A stretch of 43,276 nucleotides of DNA from Vreelandella aquamarina. Its GTDB lineage: Bacteria > Pseudomonadota > Gammaproteobacteria > Pseudomonadales > Halomonadaceae. Where the stretch lies: positions 1 through 43,276 of the forward strand of contig NZ_FODB01000030.1 in assembly GCF_900110265.1 (NCBI RefSeq), given 5' to 3'. The translations under genes were made by a program, and so were the position numbers. The notes under the pieces are model-generated. The model ran no database searches. It worked only from the letters and a program-made list of their open reading frames with translations, and was not told the DNA's origin. Positions 24,862 to 34,664 of the stretch are shown here, in pieces (position 1 is the first letter of the stretch; each line of letters begins with the position of its first letter).

Positions 24862-24965
24862 GTGTCGTTAGTCAAACACCTCATAAGTGCGCCGATCGAT
24901 GTCGCTTTTCATAAAAATTAAGTGGGTGTTAGCCCCCTAAGTTAGCTTATGCTTCCGAGGACTTT

Positions 24966-26978
24966 ATGAACGAATCCACGCCACCGCCGACTGTGATGCC
25001 GGGCGGTAATGCGATTCAACCCCGCTTCGTTTTATGGTGTATCACCATCGTGGCGGTGGGACTGTCGTTATTCCAACTCTATTCGGCGGGTATCCAGCCG
25101 TTGGGCTTGTTTTACCAGCGCAGTATTCACTTGGCGCTGATTATGCTGCTGGCGTTTTTAATGTTCCCCGCCTTTGGGCCCAACCGTAAACGCGGTGTGT
25201 TGGGGTGGGGGATTGATCTGATCTTTTTTGCCGGGGCGCTGATCACTGGCGGCTATTTAGTCTTAAACCTGGATGCGATATTCAGCCGCGCCGGGTTCTG
25301 GAACGAGACCGATATTTTGGTTGCCTGTATTGCCACGGTCACTGTACTCGAGGCCAGCCGCCGCGCGGTGGGTTTTGGTATGACGGTGATTGGCTTGCTC
25401 GCTATCGTTTATGCGTTTGCCGGCCCCCGTGGGGAGCTTCCCTGGCTGGGCGAGTGGATGCCCGGCATCATGGAGCACCGTGGCTATAGCCTTGACCGCG
25501 TAGCGGGCCAGCTTTACCTGGGCCAAGAAGGCATCTTCGGCCTGCCGCTGGGAGTTGCCGCTACCTATATCTTCATTTTTGTGCTCTTCGGTGCTTTTTT
25601 GGAAAGCACGGGTGCCGGTAAGTTTTTCATCGATATGGCTTACGCTGCCACTGGACGCCAGCGCGGCGGTCCGGCCAAAGCGGCCGTTCTGGCCTCGGCG
25701 GGTATGGGGTCGATTTCGGGCAGCGCCATTGCCAACGTGGTCACCACCGGCGCGTTTACCATTCCGCTGATGAAGAAACTGGGCTACCAGCCGAAGCAGG
25801 CGGGGGGCATCGAAGCCGCCGCTTCCACCGGCGGGCAAATCATGCCGCCGCTGATGGGCGCAGGCGCCTTCTTGATTGCCGAATATACCAATACGCCTTA
25901 CTTAGAGATCGTCAAAATCAGCATTCTGCCGGCGATCATGTACTTTGCCACGGTCTATCTGTTCGTCCACATCATTGCCTTGAAACAAGGCATGCAGGGC
26001 ATGGCCAAGAGCGAGCTGCCCCAAATGCGCCAAGTCATGAAAGATGGCTGGCACTTCCTGCTGCCGCTGGCGGTGTTGGTATGGCTGCTGGCCATGAGCA
26101 TGTCGCCCATGCGCGTGGGGTATTACGCAGTCATCACCATGGTGGCGGTGGCCGTCTTGCGCTATGCGTTATGGTACTTCTTCGTGGCACCCAAACAGGG
26201 GCAGCCGGTCACGGTCGAGCGCACGAAAGCAGTCGTGTGGGCAGGGCTCGTGAAGCTGGTCCAGGGATTAGAGTTGGGCGCGCGCAATGCCGTGGCGGTC
26301 TCCATGGCTTGCGCTGTCGCCGGTATCATCGTTGGTGTGGTCGGTTTGACTGGTCTGGGTCTGAAGTTCTCCTCCATGATGCTGGCGTTCTCCGGTGGCA
26401 ACCTGGTGCTGGCACTGCTGTTGGTGCTGTTGGCGAGCCTAATTTTGGGGATGGGGTTACCGGTCACTGCCAGCTACATCGTTCTGATCGTGCTGGTGGG
26501 CCCGGCGCTGACCGCTGAGTTCGGTGTGCCGCTGTTGATCGCTCACTTGGTGGTTTTTTGGTACTCCCAGGACTCTAACGTGACGCCGCCCATCGCCTTG
26601 GCAGGCTTTGCTGGGGCGGCGATTGCGGGCAGTAAACCTATGGAGACGGGCTTCCAAGCGTGGAAGTTTGCCAAAGGCCTCTATTTGATTCCGCTGTTTA
26701 TGGTGTTCAATCCGGAGATCATCATTGGCGGGCCGGTACTCGTGGTGGTATGGAATGCAGTCATCGCGCTACTGGCGCTATGTGCATTCGCGGCCTCGCT
26801 AGAAGGCTACCTGTTCACGCGTATGTCTTGGCTGCCTCGTTTGGCCATTGGTGGTGCCATCGTCGGTGTGTTCTATCCAAGCTTGTGGACGGAGGTGGCC
26901 GGAGTCACGGTCATGGTCGTAGCCATCGCCGCTAACTGGCAGGCGAGCAAACGGGAGACAACGCCGGTGGCTGGTTGA
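24966..26978 (+). CDS. TRAP transporter fused permease (DctQ-DctM), TAXI type
   Basis: A 670-residue inner membrane protein with many hydrophobic segments. The first four or five helices (about 20-180) form the small DctQ-like part, and the rest is the DctM transport domain. Family signatures: GLPLGVAATYIFIFVLFGAFLESTGAGKFFIDMA, GGPAKAAVLASAGMGSISGSAIANVVTTGAFTIPLMKK, AASTGGQIMPPLMGAGAFLIAEY, LGMGLPVTASYIVLIVLVGPAL and SQDSNVTPPIALAGFAGAAIAGS. TRAP permeases use a cation gradient, and this fused form pairs with TAXI binding proteins. It follows the DUF1850 gene by 104 bp. The strong hairpin at 27007-27036 ends the transcript. Confidence 0.94.
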   Translation: MNESTPPPTVMPGGNAIQPRFVLWCITIVAVGLSLFQLYSAGIQPLGLFYQRSIHLALIMLLAFLMFPAFGPNRKRGVLGWGIDLIFFAGALITGGYLVLNLDAIFSRAGFWNETDILVACIATVTVLEASRRAVGFGMTVIGLLAIVYAFAGPRGELPWLGEWMPGIMEHRGYSLDRVAGQLYLGQEGIFGLPLGVAATYIFIFVLFGAFLESTGAGKFFIDMAYAATGRQRGGPAKAAVLASAGMGSISGSAIANVVTTGAFTIPLMKKLGYQPKQAGGIEAAASTGGQIMPPLMGAGAFLIAEYTNTPYLEIVKISILPAIMYFATVYLFVHIIALKQGMQGMAKSELPQMRQVMKDGWHFLLPLAVLVWLLAMSMSPMRVGYYAVITMVAVAVLRYALWYFFVAPKQGQPVTVERTKAVVWAGLVKLVQGLELGARNAVAVSMACAVAGIIVGVVGLTGLGLKFSSMMLAFSGGNLVLALLLVLLASLILGMGLPVTASYIVLIVLVGPALTAEFGVPLLIAHLVVFWYSQDSNVTPPIALAGFAGAAIAGSKPMETGFQAWKFAKGLYLIPLFMVFNPEIIIGGPVLVVVWNAVIALLALCAFAASLEGYLFTRMSWLPRLAIGGAIVGVFYPSLWTEVAGVTVMVVAIAANWQASKRETTPVAG

Positions 26979-27002
26979 TTTTGCCCAGAAGAAAAGCAGC
27001 AC

Positions 27003-27036
27003 CAAAAAAGCCCGGGAACATTCGTTCCCGGGCTTT
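27003..27036. terminator. Bidirectional terminator between the TRAP permease and mrcA
   Basis: A 13-bp perfect stem (27007-27019 with 27024-27036, ATTC loop). On the minus strand it runs straight into T6, a strong terminator for mrcA. On the plus strand it is followed by ACGTTTT, so it can also end the TRAP operon. Confidence 0.85.
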
Positions 27037-27058
27037 ACGTTTTAGCGTCGGTTCGTAT

Positions 27059-29587
27059 TTAGAAAATTGACTCTGCCGTGCCAGACCCTTGCGAGCCGCT
27101 GGCTTCCTCGAGCTCTTGGCTAATGCGCCGAGGCTGGAAATCCGGTAGATGGTCTCTGTGGAACAGCTCGGTCATGCCGCCCGGTTGGTCATCGTGTAAA
27201 CGACGGCCTGTCTCCTGGTCCACCCGTGCGGTGACGATGGTGTCGGGACGCTGTGGCAGCGCAGAGGGCGTACCTTCCAGCGCATCACCCATGAAGTCGA
27301 TCCAGATCGGCAGTGCTGCATTCGCGCCGTACTCGGCAATGGTGTCGTTGCTGTCTTTACCGACCCACACCGTTGTCACGAGATTGCTGTTGAAACCGGC
27401 AAACCAAGCGTCCCGCTGGCTGTTGGTCGTCCCGGTTTTACCGACGATATCCTCACGATTAAGACTCAGCGCTGCCCGGCCCGTGCCCGATGTGATGACG
27501 TCGCGCAGCATGTCACGCAGGATGTACACCGCGGCGGCGTCGGCAACGCGGGGCGCCACTGGGTAGCTTTTGCCATCAATCTCGACGGTCTCCTGGCCTT
27601 CGGCACAGTTAACGCAGGCGACTTGGGGAGTGGCTTCATCGATGATCTCGTTGTCATCGTCACGGGTAACGCGCTCAATAAACCAAGGGGCGACTTGGAA
27701 GCCACCATTGGCGATCACCGCGTAGGCGTTGGTCATCTCCATCGGCGTAAGGCTGGCGCTGCCTAGTGCCAGTGACAGGCCACGGGGCAGGCGCTCAGGT
27801 GCAAAACCGAAGCCTTCTAGGTACTGAATAGTGTGGTCCAACCCCATGGTTTGCAGCACGCGGATAGTGACCAAGTTACGCGAACGCGCGAGCGCCGGGC
27901 GCAGGCGCATCGGCCCTTGGAAGTCGCGGCTGGAGTTCACCGGACGCCACAGCGAATCGCTGCCGTCGTCTAGCACCACTGGGGCGTCATTGACCACGCT
28001 GGCCGCATTCATCTCGCCATCTTGCAGCGCGGCGAGGTAGATAAACGGCTTGAAGATCGAGCCTGACTGGCGCTGTGCCTGTACAGCGCGGTTGAACTTA
28101 CTGGCGTTAAAATCAAACCCGCCCTGTAACGCTAGGATGGCGCCAGTGCGTGGGTCCTGGGCTACCAGCGAGCCTTCTGCATCGGGGCGCTGGGAGAGGC
28201 GCAGTGTGCCTTCGTCGGTTTCCATTACGCGAATCAGGTCGCCACGCTCAGCAATCTGGCTGGCGCTGCTGGGTTCGGCCCCTCGGCTGCGCGGGCTGAG
28301 GTAGGGGCGCGCCCAGCTCAAGCCGCTCCAGGCGATGGTGTGCAGCTCACCGCCGCGGGTGAGTACCTGCATTTCGCGGCCACTGCTTTCGACCACGATG
28401 GCTGGACGCAGCAGACCGTAGTTGGGCGTGCGCTCCAGTACTTGAAGCCAGTTGCTCACATCGCCATCTACGCCTTCGACTTCTGTTTGGCTACGTTGCG
28501 CTGCCTGACGAGCGGTTTGGCGGATCTCAGGCGACTCAGATAGCTCCTCTTCCAAACCCTGGGTAGTGGTCTGCTCTTGGGCTTCGACCAAGCTGGGGGC
28601 AATGTCCTCTTGCTCGGCACCCCGCCAGCCATGGCGTAGGTCGTACTCGATCAGGCCGTTGGCCAGTGCTTGGCGGGCAAACGGCTGCAGCTCGCTATCA
28701 ATCGTAGTGTAAATACGGTAGCCGCCGGTGTAGGCGTCATCGCCAAAGCGCTCAATGGCATACTGGCGAGCCATCTCTGCCACATAGGCCGCGTCCACTT
28801 CGGCTTGGGTGTAATGGCGGCGAGCGGTGACCGGCTCTTGTACGGCATTTTGGTAGATATCGTTATCGATATAACCAAGCTCGCGCATACGGAACAGAAT
28901 CCAATTACGACGGATCAGCGAGCGCTCAGAGTTCGCCAGTGGGTTAAAGGCAGAAGGCGCTTTGGGTAGCCCAGCAATCATGGCGGTTTCGGCCAGGCTC
29001 AGCTCGGCAAGCGGCTTGTCATAGTAAGTCTCGGCGGCGGCAGCAATGCCGTAGGCGCGGTTACCCAGGAAGATTTTGTTGACGTAAAGCTCGAAAATCT
29101 CCTCTTTATCGAGGATCTGCTCCATCTGCAGGGCTAGCAGAATCTCGCGGATTTTGCGTGTGAAGGTCTGGTCCAGGGTCAGCATGTAGTTACGCGCGAC
29201 CTGCATGGTAATGGTCGAGCCGCCCGACTGAATGGTGCCACCGCTCTGTACTAGCTCCACCGCCGCCCGTGCTAGACCGCGAGGGTCGACGCCGGCATGG
29301 TCAAAATAGCTGGCATCTTCTGCCGCAATCAGCGCATTAATCATATCCTGGGGGATCTCGTCGAAGTCGATCGCCATGCGGCGCTCTTCGCCGAATTCGC
29401 CAATCAGTTTGCCGTCGTTGGTGAAAATACGCAGCGGTGTGTGCAGTTCAAAATCCTGCAGTTGGCGAACGTCGGGCAGTCCCGGCGAGAAGTAGATAGC
29501 GGCACCAATCACCGCCAGTATGACCGCGCCTGAGAGCGCAACAACCAGCGAAAATAGTGACAACACAAGAGTTCGTAAAAACGTCAT
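27059..29587 (-). CDS. mrcA: Penicillin-binding protein 1A (bifunctional)
   Basis: An 842-residue class A PBP that polymerises and cross-links peptidoglycan in the periplasm. Residues 9-31 are the membrane anchor. The glycosyltransferase domain has EDASYFDHAGVDPRGLARA with the catalytic Glu near 92, plus GGSTITMQVARNYML. A long OB-type insert lies at about 300-480. The transpeptidase domain shows SGSIFKPF (SxxK serine near 510), SRN, and KTGTTNSQRDAWFAG near 715. A Gln/Glu-rich stretch at about 335-375 looks like a disordered addition. It is divergent from pilM, the usual ponA-pilM arrangement in gammaproteobacteria. A terminator follows at 27003-27036. Confidence 0.96.
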   Translation of the reverse strand: MTFLRTLVLSLFSLVVALSGAVILAVIGAAIYFSPGLPDVRQLQDFELHTPLRIFTNDGKLIGEFGEERRMAIDFDEIPQDMINALIAAEDASYFDHAGVDPRGLARAAVELVQSGGTIQSGGSTITMQVARNYMLTLDQTFTRKIREILLALQMEQILDKEEIFELYVNKIFLGNRAYGIAAAAETYYDKPLAELSLAETAMIAGLPKAPSAFNPLANSERSLIRRNWILFRMRELGYIDNDIYQNAVQEPVTARRHYTQAEVDAAYVAEMARQYAIERFGDDAYTGGYRIYTTIDSELQPFARQALANGLIEYDLRHGWRGAEQEDIAPSLVEAQEQTTTQGLEEELSESPEIRQTARQAAQRSQTEVEGVDGDVSNWLQVLERTPNYGLLRPAIVVESSGREMQVLTRGGELHTIAWSGLSWARPYLSPRSRGAEPSSASQIAERGDLIRVMETDEGTLRLSQRPDAEGSLVAQDPRTGAILALQGGFDFNASKFNRAVQAQRQSGSIFKPFIYLAALQDGEMNAASVVNDAPVVLDDGSDSLWRPVNSSRDFQGPMRLRPALARSRNLVTIRVLQTMGLDHTIQYLEGFGFAPERLPRGLSLALGSASLTPMEMTNAYAVIANGGFQVAPWFIERVTRDDDNEIIDEATPQVACVNCAEGQETVEIDGKSYPVAPRVADAAAVYILRDMLRDVITSGTGRAALSLNREDIVGKTGTTNSQRDAWFAGFNSNLVTTVWVGKDSNDTIAEYGANAALPIWIDFMGDALEGTPSALPQRPDTIVTARVDQETGRRLHDDQPGGMTELFHRDHLPDFQPRRISQELEEASGSQGSGTAESIF

Positions 29588-29771
29588 GAACAGTGGGTAC
29601 CCGTGAAAAGAGGAGTAGCCAGGGCAGTATTAACGCCATGGCGCGCAAGTGGCTGCCATTATAGGAAGGGGAGGCAGCGGCCACCAGTGTTGATATGGCG
29701 TGGCGTGTGCCTTAACTAAAAATCATGTAACCTCGAAACTCGCACGATAGGCAGGCGGAGCCGGAGTCAGC

Positions 29772-30833
29772 ATGCGCTTACTAAAACCCAGTAAAGGGTT
29801 GATTGGTGTCGATATTACCTCGGCCACCGTCAAGCTACTTGAACTTAAACAGTGCAACGACAACTATCAAGTTGAGAGCTACGCCGTGCGCCCGCTTCGC
29901 GAAGGCGCGGTAGTCGAGCGCCGTATTCGTGACATGAACGATGTCGCCAATGTGCTTAGTCGCGCCGTTGAGCATGCCAAACCCTCGACGCGCAAAGCCG
30001 CCGTGGCCGTTCCGGCCAGCGCCGCGATTACCAAAACGCTCCAGTTTCCCATTTCGCTTAGCGAAGATGAAATAGAGGAGCGCATCATTGCTGAGTCTGA
30101 CCGGCATATTCCGTTTCCGTTCAGCGAGGTAGCGTTCGATTTCCATTGCCTAGGCCCCGCGCCCTTTGATGAAGAGCAGCAGCAGGTGATTTTGGTGGTG
30201 TGCCGCCAGCAGGGTGTCTCACAACTCACAGAAACCTTAGAGCGCGCAGGTCTTGAGCCTGCGGCGGTGGATGTGGAAACCTTCGCCATGGAGCGCTCGC
30301 TGGCCGAGCTGCGTCGTCAGCTCAACGTCGACAGCGATCCCAACGCCTGCGTAGGGCTAGTGGATATTGGTGCGAACATGAACGCCTTCCACGTGGTGCG
30401 TGGAGGTCACATCGTCTACAGCCGGGACACGGTGTTTGGCGGTCGCCAGCTCACCGACGCGATTCGCGACCATTACTCTTTGAGTAACGAAGAGGCCGGC
30501 TTTGCCAAAAAGTACGGCGGCCTACCGGATGACTATCACGAGAAAGTGCTGAATCCGTTTTTGGAAACCGTGGTACAGCAAGTAGGTCGCTCGCTGCAGC
30601 TTTATTACACCGCTGCTCGCCAGCATGAGGTGCAACACATTGTATTAGCGGGAGGTTCAAGCGTTATTCCCGGCCTTGCCGAACGTATTTCAGAAGATAG
30701 CGGTATGTCGGTGACGATTGCCAACCCGTTCCAGCGTATGCGTGTGAATAAACGCCTTAATATTGAAGGCCTAACCAATGATGCACCGGCCATGCTCACC
30801 GCTGGTGGTTTGGCGATGAGGGTTGGGTTATGA
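29772..30833 (+). CDS. pilM: Type IV pilus assembly ATPase-like protein PilM
   Basis: A 353-residue actin-like cytoplasmic protein with the FtsA/PilM fold: LIGVDITSATVKLLEL (phosphate 1, about 10-25), GLVDIGANMNAFHVVRGG (phosphate 2) and IVLAGGSSVIPGLAERI (adenosine motif). It binds the short cytoplasmic N-terminus of PilN and links the inner-membrane alignment complex to the pilus motors. The start is ATG 29772 with GGAG upstream. Its last four bases overlap pilN (ATGA), which implies coupled translation. It is the first gene of a pilMNOPQ-aroK-aroB run and shares a 184-bp divergent gap with mrcA. Confidence 0.96.
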   Translation: MRLLKPSKGLIGVDITSATVKLLELKQCNDNYQVESYAVRPLREGAVVERRIRDMNDVANVLSRAVEHAKPSTRKAAVAVPASAAITKTLQFPISLSEDEIEERIIAESDRHIPFPFSEVAFDFHCLGPAPFDEEQQQVILVVCRQQGVSQLTETLERAGLEPAAVDVETFAMERSLAELRRQLNVDSDPNACVGLVDIGANMNAFHVVRGGHIVYSRDTVFGGRQLTDAIRDHYSLSNEEAGFAKKYGGLPDDYHEKVLNPFLETVVQQVGRSLQLYYTAARQHEVQHIVLAGGSSVIPGLAERISEDSGMSVTIANPFQRMRVNKRLNIEGLTNDAPAMLTAGGLAMRVGL

Positions 30834-31399
30834 GCATCAAGATCAATTTGCTGCCCTGGCGGGAAGCACGCCGTGAAAAGCGTACACGCCGATTTTATGG
30901 GGTAGTCGTGATGATGTTCTTAGCGGGTATTGGTTTAGGGCTGGGTGTCTTGCAAATTTATCAGCAGCAGTTATCAGCTCAGCAGCAGCGCAATGCGTAT
31001 ATCACGAACCACATTGAGCGCTTGAATAACGAAATCGCCGATGTGCAGCGCTATCAAGCAACCGCAGCCCGGTTGGGTGAGCAATTAACGCTGTTTCAAA
31101 CCCTGCAAGCCGAGCGGATAGGCACTGTACAGTTGTTCAATAATATTGCTGCCAGCGTGGTGGATGGCGTGGTGTATCAGCGCCTTTCCCGCAGTGGTGA
31201 ACAGGTTAGCTTTTCTGCCATGGCGGGCAGCGAGCGGCAGGTATCGGATCAACTGCGCCAAATCGCCAGCATGCCAGGGTTAGGGGTGCCACAATTCTCT
31301 GAGGTAGCCAGTGGCGATGATGGTACCAGCCGAGTGTTCCAGTTTGACGTGGTACAGTCTGTCGTAGAAGAAGCCGCCGCTGAGGAGGAAGCGCCATGA
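30830..31399 (+). CDS. pilN: Type IV pilus inner membrane protein PilN
   Basis: A 189-residue bitopic membrane protein. The N-terminus INLLPWREARREKR (3-16) is the conserved PilM-binding peptide; one membrane helix follows (about 24-45) and then a periplasmic coiled coil and ferredoxin-like domain. PilN pairs with PilO to form the alignment ring between the motor and the secretin. It overlaps pilM and pilO by four bases each. The acidic C-terminal tail (EEAAAEEEAP) is low complexity. Confidence 0.95.
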   Translation: MSIKINLLPWREARREKRTRRFYGVVVMMFLAGIGLGLGVLQIYQQQLSAQQQRNAYITNHIERLNNEIADVQRYQATAARLGEQLTLFQTLQAERIGTVQLFNNIAASVVDGVVYQRLSRSGEQVSFSAMAGSERQVSDQLRQIASMPGLGVPQFSEVASGDDGTSRVFQFDVVQSVVEEAAAEEEAP

Positions 31400-32043
31400 T
31401 CTGGGGGCGTGAACGCTGGCGGAGTGAGTGGCGGCAGCTGCAAGATGTAGATTGGCAGGGGCTGGATGTAAAAGAGGCGGGAGAGTGGCCTGCGCTATTA
31501 AAAGCGCTATGTGGGGTGCTGGCCTTTGTCATTGCCGTTGGCGCATTAAGTTGGTGGCTGGTGGGCGAAAAGCGCGCCGAGCTAGAAGCGGCGCAGCGTC
31601 AAGAGATGCGCCTGCTGAGTGAGTACCGCAGTAAAGTCTCTGAGGCGGCATTTTTGCCCGAGGTACGCGACCAACTAATGGTCTTAGAGGAGCAAATGGC
31701 CACTATGCGTGCCATGCTGCCCACCAGTGCCGAGATTCCTTCACTGCTGGATAGTATTAGCGATGCGGCGGTGAACAATAACCTAAGTATCGAAACGATT
31801 CGTCTTCGGCCCATCGTGCGTAACGCCCATTATGTGGAGCACCCTTTGGATATTCAGGTGCGTGGCGGCTATCACGAGCTGGCGCAATTCGTGGCCGATA
31901 TTAGCCAGCTTGCGCGTATTGTGACCCAGCACGATTTAACCCTAGCCCCTGCCGGGCAGAGTGGTGACTCGCTGCGCATGTCGCTGCTGGCACGCACCTA
32001 TAGCTATATAGAAGCAGTGGAAGGGAAGGAGCCCGCCCCATGA
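31396..32043 (+). CDS. pilO: Type IV pilus inner membrane protein PilO
   Basis: A 215-residue partner of PilN with the same plan: a short cytoplasmic part, one membrane helix (WPALLKALCGVLAFVIAVGALSWWLVG, about 31-56), a coiled coil (about 60-110) and a periplasmic domain with IRLRPIVRNAHYVEHPLDIQVRGGYHELAQFVADISQL. It forms heterodimers with PilN and contacts the PilP lipoprotein. Four-base overlaps on both sides mark a translationally coupled operon. The start is ATG 31396, inside the end of pilN. Confidence 0.95.
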   Translation: MIWGRERWRSEWRQLQDVDWQGLDVKEAGEWPALLKALCGVLAFVIAVGALSWWLVGEKRAELEAAQRQEMRLLSEYRSKVSEAAFLPEVRDQLMVLEEQMATMRAMLPTSAEIPSLLDSISDAAVNNNLSIETIRLRPIVRNAHYVEHPLDIQVRGGYHELAQFVADISQLARIVTQHDLTLAPAGQSGDSLRMSLLARTYSYIEAVEGKEPAP

Positions 32044-32558
32044 AGCGTCTACTTAGCATTGGAGCGGTGGTTCTGTTAGCGGGCTGTGGCGATGCCAACC
32101 TGAGCCAGTTAGATACCGTGATGGAAGAGATTCGTCGTACACCGGCAGGGCAGCCACCGGTGATTATACCGACGATTCCTGAGTATCAGCCGGTAGATTA
32201 CCGTTACCGCGAGGTGCGAAGCCCCTTCTTAGCACCAGAAAGCATTCGTGCCAACGGCACGGTAGCAGTGATGGAGAGTGCACTCGCCCCGGATCAGCAG
32301 CGCACCCCCGAGCCGCTAGAGGAGTTTCAGCTGGAGGCGCTGCGTTTAGTTGGCACATTGCGCATGGGCGGGAAGCAGGTGGCGTTGATTAGCGCCCCTG
32401 ATGGCAGCGTTTATAGTGTGCGTGAAGGCAACTATTTAGGCACTAACTACGGGCATATCACCGCGATTGGCCCGCAAGAAGTACGCATAACCGAACGTAT
32501 TTTTAATCAGTTGCAGGGTTGGCAGGAGCGTCAGGCATCGCTCACCCTGAATGAGTAG
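32040..32558 (+). CDS. pilP: Type IV pilus lipoprotein PilP
   Basis: A 172-residue lipoprotein with a signal peptide ending in the lipobox LLAGC (Cys16). A flexible proline-rich linker follows (about 35-55), then the beta-sandwich HR domain with EEFQLEALRLVGTLRMGGKQVALISAPDGSVYSVREGNYLGTNYGHITAIGPQEVRITE, the conserved PilP block. PilP bridges the PilN/PilO ring to the outer-membrane secretin PilQ. It overlaps pilO by four bases. The gap to pilQ is 60 bp. Confidence 0.95.
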   Translation: MKRLLSIGAVVLLAGCGDANLSQLDTVMEEIRRTPAGQPPVIIPTIPEYQPVDYRYREVRSPFLAPESIRANGTVAVMESALAPDQQRTPEPLEEFQLEALRLVGTLRMGGKQVALISAPDGSVYSVREGNYLGTNYGHITAIGPQEVRITERIFNQLQGWQERQASLTLNE

Positions 32559-32618
32559 GCTAAGCACATATCGCACGGTGCGCCCTATGTATTTTTACTT
32601 GTTATCGGATAACACGCT

Positions 32619-34664
32619 ATGGTCGTCATGCTTCGTCTAATTACGCTGCCATTGTTAGCCCTGATGCCCACCTTTGCCCTGGGTTCAGTGCTAACGGACC
32701 TTGATGTGCGTTCAATCAGTGGCGGTGAGGTGGAGCTGGTATTGCAATTTAGCGGCGGCGTTGCCGAGCTTCGCGGCTATCGGCTGAATACTCCGCCGCG
32801 TCTAGCGCTAGATCTAGCCGATACCCAAAGCAGCTTGCCTCAGCGGCGTATTAACGTAGACAGCGCAGGTGTGGAGCGTATTACCGCGTTGGAGGGCAAT
32901 GGCCGTACACGGCTAGTGGTCGACCTGAGCGAGCCGCTGGACTACACCTCTCGCATAGAAGGGGATCAGCTGCGCATCACCCTAAGCCCTGAAAGTATTA
33001 GCGCTGCGAATGACAACTCGCCCGCAGGTATGAGTAGCGAGCTGGAAACTGCCCTAGGGCCGCAAGTAACGGATATCGACTTCCAGCGGGGGGCTGATGG
33101 GGCAGGGCGTTTGCTGGTCTCTTTTGATCGTGAAGGGGTAGTGACGCAAGTGCGGGAAGGGAGTGAGGGCCGCGTTATTGCTGAGCTTCGCGACGTAGAT
33201 ATTCCTGATTCCTTGAATCAAATTTACGATGTGACCGACTTTGCTACCCCCATTACTCGCATAACCCCCCGCACTGGCCAGCGGGAAACCCTGCTTGAGC
33301 TGCAAACGAACGGCCCCTACGCGATGATTTCATCGCAAAGCGGGCGAACACTCACCGTGGAAGTACAGCCGGTGAGCCAAGCCTCTCAGCAGGACCGCGC
33401 GCAGCAGGGAGAAAGCTTCACCGGCGACCGTCTGAGCCTCAATTTCCAAGATATTGAGGTGCGAGCCGTGCTGGCGACGCTGGCTGAGTTTACCGGCTTG
33501 AACCTAGTCGCCAGTGATAGTGTTACTGGGCGAGTAACGCTCAACCTCAACGATGTGCCCTGGGACCAGGCGCTGGCGCTGATTTTGCAAAGCCAAGGGC
33601 TCTCTAGCCGTGAACAGGGCAATGTGATTGTAGTAGCGCCGGCCAGTGAGCTGGCCGAGATTGAGCGTCAAGAGATTGAGGCCCGTAGCCAGCAGCAAAT
33701 CTTGGCGCCGTTGGTGACTGAGTTCATCGAGATAAAGTACGCACGGGCCGAAGATTTAGCACAGCTGTTGCGTGGTGGTGACGGTTTTGGGCTGCTCACT
33801 GAGCGTGGCCGCGTTAGCGTTGACCAGCGTACCAACACACTGCTCATTCAAGACACGGCCGAACAGGTGCGCGATATTATGCGGACGCTGGTCCGGCTGG
33901 ATGTGGCGGTGCGTCAGGTACAGATCGAAGCGCGCATCGTGATTGCCCGTGATAGCGCTTCCCGAGAGTTGGGGGTGAACTGGGGCGTCTCCAGCACCCG
34001 AGGCTTCCTGGAAAACGAAGCCGGGCAGTTCGTGCCGCGCAACATCAATCCTGGCGGCCTCAACCGTGCCCAAGGTGGCCTGGCGGTGGACTTAGGCTCA
34101 ACGGCAGCGGCTGATACGGGCTTCAGCTTTGGCTATCTCTCAGGGGATATTCTGCTCGACCTTGAGTTGCGCGCCCTTGAAAGCGAAGGCAAAAGCCAGA
34201 CCATTTCGCAGCCTCGGGTGATTACCGCCAACCAGCGCACCGCAACGATCCGCCAAGGGGAGGAGCGGGCATTCCAGAGTGTCGATGCCCAGGGCAACCC
34301 CGATACCGAGTTCAAGGAGGCGGAGCTGTCGCTGGAGGTCACGCCGCAAATTACCCCAGATAACCGCATCATTATGGATTTGGTAATCAAGAACGACAGC
34401 TTCCGTGAGAGCGAGTTCGGCGGCGAGCCGCCCATTGATACCAACCAAATCGAGACCCAGGTGCTGGTCGATAATGGCCAGACGGTGGTGTTAGGCGGTA
34501 TTTTGACCACTGAACAGCTGAGCCAAATAGCGAAAACACCGCTGCTGGGCGATCTTCCTATACTGGGCAGGCTGTTTCGCTATACCGAAGAGAGCAATGA
34601 AAAGGTAGAGTTATTAGTCTTTATCACTCCACGATTACTTGATGATGGTTTGGCGGTTCGCTGA
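32619..34664 (+). CDS. pilQ: Type IV pilus secretin PilQ
   Basis: A 681-residue outer-membrane secretin through which the pilus leaves the cell. A signal peptide ends near LGS (about 23). Two AMIN domains that bind peptidoglycan lie at about 27-125 and 147-240. The N0/STN domain is at about 270-325 ([27 protein letters not shown]). Secretin_N follows at about 365-430 and the secretin barrel at about 470-675, with VEVTPQIT-like [15 protein letters not shown] and [35 protein letters not shown] 32619 is used; ATG 32628 is possible. Its final base is shared with the aroK start region (TGATG). Confidence 0.96.
   Translation: MVVMLRLITLPLLALMPTFALGSVLTDLDVRSISGGEVELVLQFSGGVAELRGYRLNTPPRLALDLADTQSSLPQRRINVDSAGVERITALEGNGRTRLVVDLSEPLDYTSRIEGDQLRITLSPESISAANDNSPAGMSSELETALGPQVTDIDFQRGADGAGRLLVSFDREGVVTQVREGSEGRVIAELRDVDIPDSLNQIYDVTDFATPITRITPRTGQRETLLELQTNGPYAMISSQSGRTLTVEVQPVSQASQQDRAQQGESFTGDRLSLNFQDIEVRAVLATLAEFTGLNLVASDSVTGRVTLNLNDVPWDQALALILQSQGLSSREQGNVIVVAPASELAEIERQEIEARSQQQILAPLVTEFIEIKYARAEDLAQLLRGGDGFGLLTERGRVSVDQRTNTLLIQDTAEQVRDIMRTLVRLDVAVRQVQIEARIVIARDSASRELGVNWGVSSTRGFLENEAGQFVPRNINPGGLNRAQGGLAVDLGSTAAADTGFSFGYLSGDILLDLELRALESEGKSQTISQPRVITANQRTATIRQGEERAFQSVDAQGNPDTEFKEAELSLEVTPQITPDNRIIMDLVIKNDSFRESEFGGEPPIDTNQIETQVLVDNGQTVVLGGILTTEQLSQIAKTPLLGDLPILGRLFRYTEESNEKVELLVFITPRLLDDGLAVR

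Noticed and set aside
29588..29771. Sigma-70 promoter for pilM (TTGATA, 17 bases, TAACTA)
   Set aside because: The -10 element matches the consensus poorly, so a specific promoter cannot be supported by eye.
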